NCBI GenBank assembly: GCA_902779645.1
Contig: CACZCH010000004.1
Span: 87,925-151,924, forward strand
Direction: 5' to 3'
Source: an uncultured bacterium
GTDB taxonomy: Bacteria; Cyanobacteriota; Vampirovibrionia; Gastranaerophilales; Gastranaerophilaceae
DNA length: 64,000 nucleotides
Position numbers and translations under genes: made by a program. This document shows, one piece after another, positions 61,168 through 64,000 of this stretch (the stretch's first letter is position 1; every line of letters starts with the position of its first letter). The notes beneath the pieces are model-generated. The model was not told the DNA's origin, ran no database searches, and worked only from the letters and a program-made list of their open reading frames with translations.

Positions 61168-62193
61168 TTAAAACATATATTTATCAAGTATTACCTGACA
61201 TTCATCATCTGATTCTTTTCTGCAGCCATAAGATCTTGTAGACCTGCGGTTTTCATCATCTTTTCCATACTGACCCCGCAGCTGAACTTCTTCACCCGTG
61301 CTTTCTTCATAATTAGCTAGAGCTTCAGTCATTGACGGCACATTGTCATATATAAGAGAGTTCTCACCAATAACGCTTCTAACATATTCGTTATATGTAT
61401 AAGGATTGTCATCAATATAAAAACGATCAGGAACAGCAGCACCATCAACTCTGTCTTCCGGTAAATAGTACCCCCAAGCTTCCGCTTTTGATATAAAATA
61501 CGGTTTTGACGGTTCAGAGAAATATACATTTGCATATTCTGCATATCTTTCATCTTCTTGAGCATTTAAATAACGGATTCTTGTAAGCAAGAATTTATCA
61601 TCTATCTCAGGAGGTCCAAGCGGACATACTCTTCCTATATCAAGAACGGCAAAGGCAAAAATATCAGGATTTATTACCCTGTGATTTTCTTGTGTTCCTG
61701 AATCATAATGCATAGAGTTTGGTATTTTGGCTCCGTTTAAATCTGCAAAAACTATAAAGAAAGAGTGTACTTCATCGGGACCTTCATACCTTCGCGAAAT
61801 ATAAAATCTTACGCCATTTGCAGATACAAAAAACGGTGAATGGTCTCTAAAATCATCGTCTGTTGCTGAGACAGGCATTATACGAGTTGTATCATTACAA
61901 TTAGCTTCGAAAGTATCCAAATACTCAGTAAGCATAAGACAAAGACGTTTTACGTGTTCTTCATCAGAAACCTCTTGCCTTGTTTTTTCATCAGATTTCT
62001 GAAATGGGTTATCCATGTTAGTATAATTCATAGCATTAAATATAGCTTGATCCAGCGAATGATAGATATTTGAATATAAATAATGATTATCCGTACTTAC
62101 TCTGGTATATGTTTTTATACCAATTGTAGTTAAAATACCGACAATAGCCATAACAATTACTATTTCTATTAATGTAAACCCGATTTTTTTCAT
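61168..62193 (-). CDS. prepilin-type protein
   Basis: 341 residues. A type IV prepilin N terminus is present (MKKIGFTLIEIVIVMAIVGI, cleavage after G5 and E at +5 of the mature protein). It is much longer than a normal pilin, with a large C-terminal region holding SYGCRKESDDECQ near the end. It could be a minor pilin or pseudopilin in type IV pilus or type II secretion. It is last of three prepilin genes in a row. Confidence 0.8.
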   Translation of the reverse strand: MKKIGFTLIEIVIVMAIVGILTTIGIKTYTRVSTDNHYLYSNIYHSLDQAIFNAMNYTNMDNPFQKSDEKTRQEVSDEEHVKRLCLMLTEYLDTFEANCNDTTRIMPVSATDDDFRDHSPFFVSANGVRFYISRRYEGPDEVHSFFIVFADLNGAKIPNSMHYDSGTQENHRVINPDIFAFAVLDIGRVCPLGPPEIDDKFLLTRIRYLNAQEDERYAEYANVYFSEPSKPYFISKAEAWGYYLPEDRVDGAAVPDRFYIDDNPYTYNEYVRSVIGENSLIYDNVPSMTEALANYEESTGEEVQLRGQYGKDDENRRSTRSYGCRKESDDECQVILDKYMF

Positions 62194-62202
62194 AATGCCT
62201 CA

Positions 62203-62823
62203 CTAATCATCAAAGAAATCATCTCGAACCAGACGTCCTATCGCTTCAGGCGTTCTTTTCAGTTCTTTATATGTCTTTGTACTATCATCTTCATCTCTAT
62301 AAGCCATTTCAATAGCGACATCACTGTCTCCGACAGTTATATTTCCATCTCTTCTTACTTTTATTACAAATATATCCGGCTTATCAGGATTTTCATTTTC
62401 AAGACGATTTTCACCGAATCTTGGACCGTTAACATCAACAGTAATTTGAGACAAATCACCTCCTGCAAAATCGGCTTCACCGACCGTCCAATCCATTCCG
62501 TCAATAGTGGTAAATCTGCCTTCATCATCGCAAGATGCCCCGAGCTTTGCAGCTAAAAGACCGCAGAATTTGCTGTTGCCACCATAAGAGTGTCCGTCAT
62601 AAAATACTGTCCTTGTATCAGCGAAACCATCTCTTTCGTTGTACAAAGTTTCGTCATTAATCATTTCGTTAGTTACCCTTACCACACTTGAATATGCTTT
62701 TTTAAACCCAAGCATCTCTTTATTTGGGATTTTTCTGTTAACAACGGGGAATAAAATTCCTGCAATTATACCCATGATTGCCAGAGTTACAAGTGTTTCC
62801 GCTAAAGTATATCCTTTTTTCAC
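62203..62823 (-). CDS. prepilin-type protein, paralogue of the next
   Basis: 206 residues. The prepilin leader is MKKGYTLAETLVTLAIMGII. The body shares a clear layout with the upstream gene product (FKKAYSSVVRVTNEMINDET, FCGLLAAKLGASCDDEGRFT, DGMDWTVGEADF). Its ATG overlaps the upstream stop, so they are co-translated. It is likely a minor pilin. Confidence 0.8.
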   Translation of the reverse strand: MKKGYTLAETLVTLAIMGIIAGILFPVVNRKIPNKEMLGFKKAYSSVVRVTNEMINDETLYNERDGFADTRTVFYDGHSYGGNSKFCGLLAAKLGASCDDEGRFTTIDGMDWTVGEADFAGGDLSQITVDVNGPRFGENRLENENPDKPDIFVIKVRRDGNITVGDSDVAIEMAYRDEDDSTKTYKELKRTPEAIGRLVRDDFFDD

Positions 62824-63593
62824 TAATTTGAACCTTTCACTATTCCGTTTTGAGTTGCTGCATTTTTAACCATATTTACAATATCAGTATTAACGGTATT
62901 AATAGACGAATTTGTTTGGTTCACAACACTATTAACTGCTGTTCCTGTATTTGAAAGATTAGAGTTAGTTATGGTACTATGAAATCCATTTACAATATTA
63001 GCATCAGACTGTAAAGCTACGTTTCTTTTTACGTCAAAGTCATTAGCTTTTTTTGTGTTATCTGTTTCTAAAAGATAAGTCCCTGCCAAATATCCGTCAG
63101 GTCGAATTCTACCGTCGTTGTTTACAACAAATCTAAATTGATCAGGTTTTGTACAATTTGCAGTATCACTACATTCAACATTACCACCATTTACGTCAAC
63201 ACGTACTACTGTTTGACCGTTGCTGAAATCACTATTTCTAACTGTCCATACCATACCATCAGCCGTAGTAAACGAACCGTTATTACAGGTTGTATTAAAT
63301 TTTGCGGCTAATAGTCCGCAGAATTTTGTATTTCCTGCATACCAGTTTCCTCTGAATTGAACTCTTTCAGTATTAGCCAATCCAAAAGTTTCAGGATCAT
63401 CTGTTTCCGGATACAAACTTTCATCATTAACAATCTCTGATATATTTTTTCCTGCCAAATAATATGCTTTTTTAAACATAACCATTTCTTTATTTGGCCT
63501 TACATTTTGAACAGCAGGAATCATTATACCTGCAATAACGCCTATTATAGCCAGTGCCACAAGAGTTTCTGCTAAAGTGAATCCTTTTTTCAT
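62823..63593 (-). CDS. prepilin-type protein, first of a tandem
   Basis: 256 residues. The leader is MKKGFTLAETLVALAIIGVI. The body matches the next gene in FKKAYYLAGKNISEIVNDES, FCGLLAAKFNTTCNNGSFTT and DGMVWTVRNSDF. An extra C-terminal domain is rich in Asn, Ser and Thr (SNLSNTGTAVNSVVNQTNSS). It leads the three-gene prepilin unit. Tandem duplication is inferred. Confidence 0.82.
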   Translation of the reverse strand: MKKGFTLAETLVALAIIGVIAGIMIPAVQNVRPNKEMVMFKKAYYLAGKNISEIVNDESLYPETDDPETFGLANTERVQFRGNWYAGNTKFCGLLAAKFNTTCNNGSFTTADGMVWTVRNSDFSNGQTVVRVDVNGGNVECSDTANCTKPDQFRFVVNNDGRIRPDGYLAGTYLLETDNTKKANDFDVKRNVALQSDANIVNGFHSTITNSNLSNTGTAVNSVVNQTNSSINTVNTDIVNMVKNAATQNGIVKGSN

Positions 63594-63647
63594 TATTTAT
63601 CCTTTCGTTTAGTTATAATACTTACTATTTATGCTGGTTATTTCAAG

Positions 63648-63790
63648 CGTCCTCCCCTTGTTAGGGGAGCTAGAGGGGTGTTGACCCTCTGGGCTCGTTT
63701 GTGTAGGTTCTTCCCTTACGGGATAAAACCCACCCAACCTCCCTCGTTAGGGAGGAGTTATTTGTTTTTCGAGCATTCTTCCCTTGCTAG
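63648..63790. repeat. cluster of CTCCC/GGGAG hairpin repeats
   Basis: Three short hairpins (CTCCCCTTGTTAGGGGAG, CTCCCTCGTTAGGGAGG, TTCCCTTGCTAGGGGA) lie in a 140-base gap. They are variants of the dispersed CCCTC/GAGGG family. Confidence 0.6.
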
Positions 63791-63841
63791 GGGATGATTA
63801 GTTATTTAATTGTCAATTGCCTTATTCACTGTCTCAACAGA

Positions 63842-64000
63842 CTACCAAGTAATTACGACTGCTCCGCCGCCGCCCTTTTCTATTATTAGGTCCATAAGAC
63901 CTTTTTGTACAATAGGACTGTCTTGTGTTATTACCATGGTTGCACTGCTTACATTCTCATCTGAAGGATCTTCTACTCCGTAACAGTTAAAGCCGGATTG
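63842..64000 (-). CDS. C-terminal part of a protein entering from the right edge
   Basis: An open minus-strand frame from the window edge gives 52 residues, beginning QSGFNCYGVEDPSDENVSSA and ending with the Gly-rich tail EKGGGGAVVITW. It lies upstream of the prepilin operon on the same strand. It has no recognisable domain in this part and could be a larger surface or pilus-related protein. Confidence 0.6.
   Translation of the reverse strand, partial: QSGFNCYGVEDPSDENVSSATMVITQDSPIVQKGLMDLIIEKGGGGAVVITW

Overview
The window reads as part of the chromosome of an AT-rich, diderm, non-photosynthetic relative of the cyanobacteria (Melainabacteria/Vampirovibrionia, most like the gut order Gastranaerophilales). 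This is inferred from four things. The ATP synthase operon has the cyanobacterial layout a-c-b'-b-delta-alpha-gamma with two b-type genes. A Ycf46-type AAA ATPase is followed by a DUF2997 gene. LPS-export (LptF/G) and AsmA-like genes indicate an outer membrane. There are no photosynthesis genes, and many short hypothetical proteins share an N-terminal F-x-G motif. No database search was possible, so the taxonomy is a judgement from gene content.

Layout. 0-2 kb: two D12-class adenine methyltransferases and the edge of a third possible methyltransferase. 2-4.5 kb: a secreted beta-barrel-like protein and two membrane proteins. 4.6-10.4 kb: an orphan NarL-type response regulator, an LptF/G permease, a helix-hairpin-helix membrane protein, a NrdG-like radical SAM protein, the Ycf46-like ATPase and two small partner genes. 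10.4-15.5 kb: ATP synthase operon with its own promoter. 16-19.5 kb: a decayed nucleoside transporter, a cupin, an alpha/beta hydrolase with a cysteine in the nucleophile position, and a class III aminotransferase. 19.6-26.6 kb: a long minus-strand run of envelope genes (TrbI-like protein, an M48-like protein lacking its catalytic Glu, HAD phosphatase, AsmA-like, AI-2E-type permease). 26.6-32.6 kb: an accessory stretch full of dispersed hairpin repeats, gene remnants, a JAMM-like gene split by a stop codon and small F-x-G proteins. 32.6-36 kb: tRNA-Ser(GGA), a helical hypothetical protein and a 4-alpha-glucanotransferase.

36-44 kb: the S10/spc ribosomal protein operon from rpsJ to rpsN. It contains a hairpin-rich 333-nt spacer, three copies of one long inverted repeat, and a damaged rpsQ. 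It stops after S14. 44-48 kb: an ORF with an in-frame TGA, a candidate 6S RNA, rpsF-ssb-orf-rpsR, and tuf with a deletion that removes the P-loop. 48-55 kb: DUF1858, NfeD-stomatin, a large helical protein with an internal lipobox, and aspartate kinase. 55.6-61 kb: surE, a solute-binding protein, thyX and a bifunctional Rel. 61-64 kb: three prepilin-like genes and the edge of another gene.

The most interesting leads are the radical SAM-AAA-DUF2997 cluster, the F-x-G N-terminal signature, the structured RNA-like spacer in the S10 operon, the repeat families with compensatory hairpin changes, and the degenerate or altered enzyme active sites. The rpsQ and tuf deletions are most likely assembly errors but should be checked.
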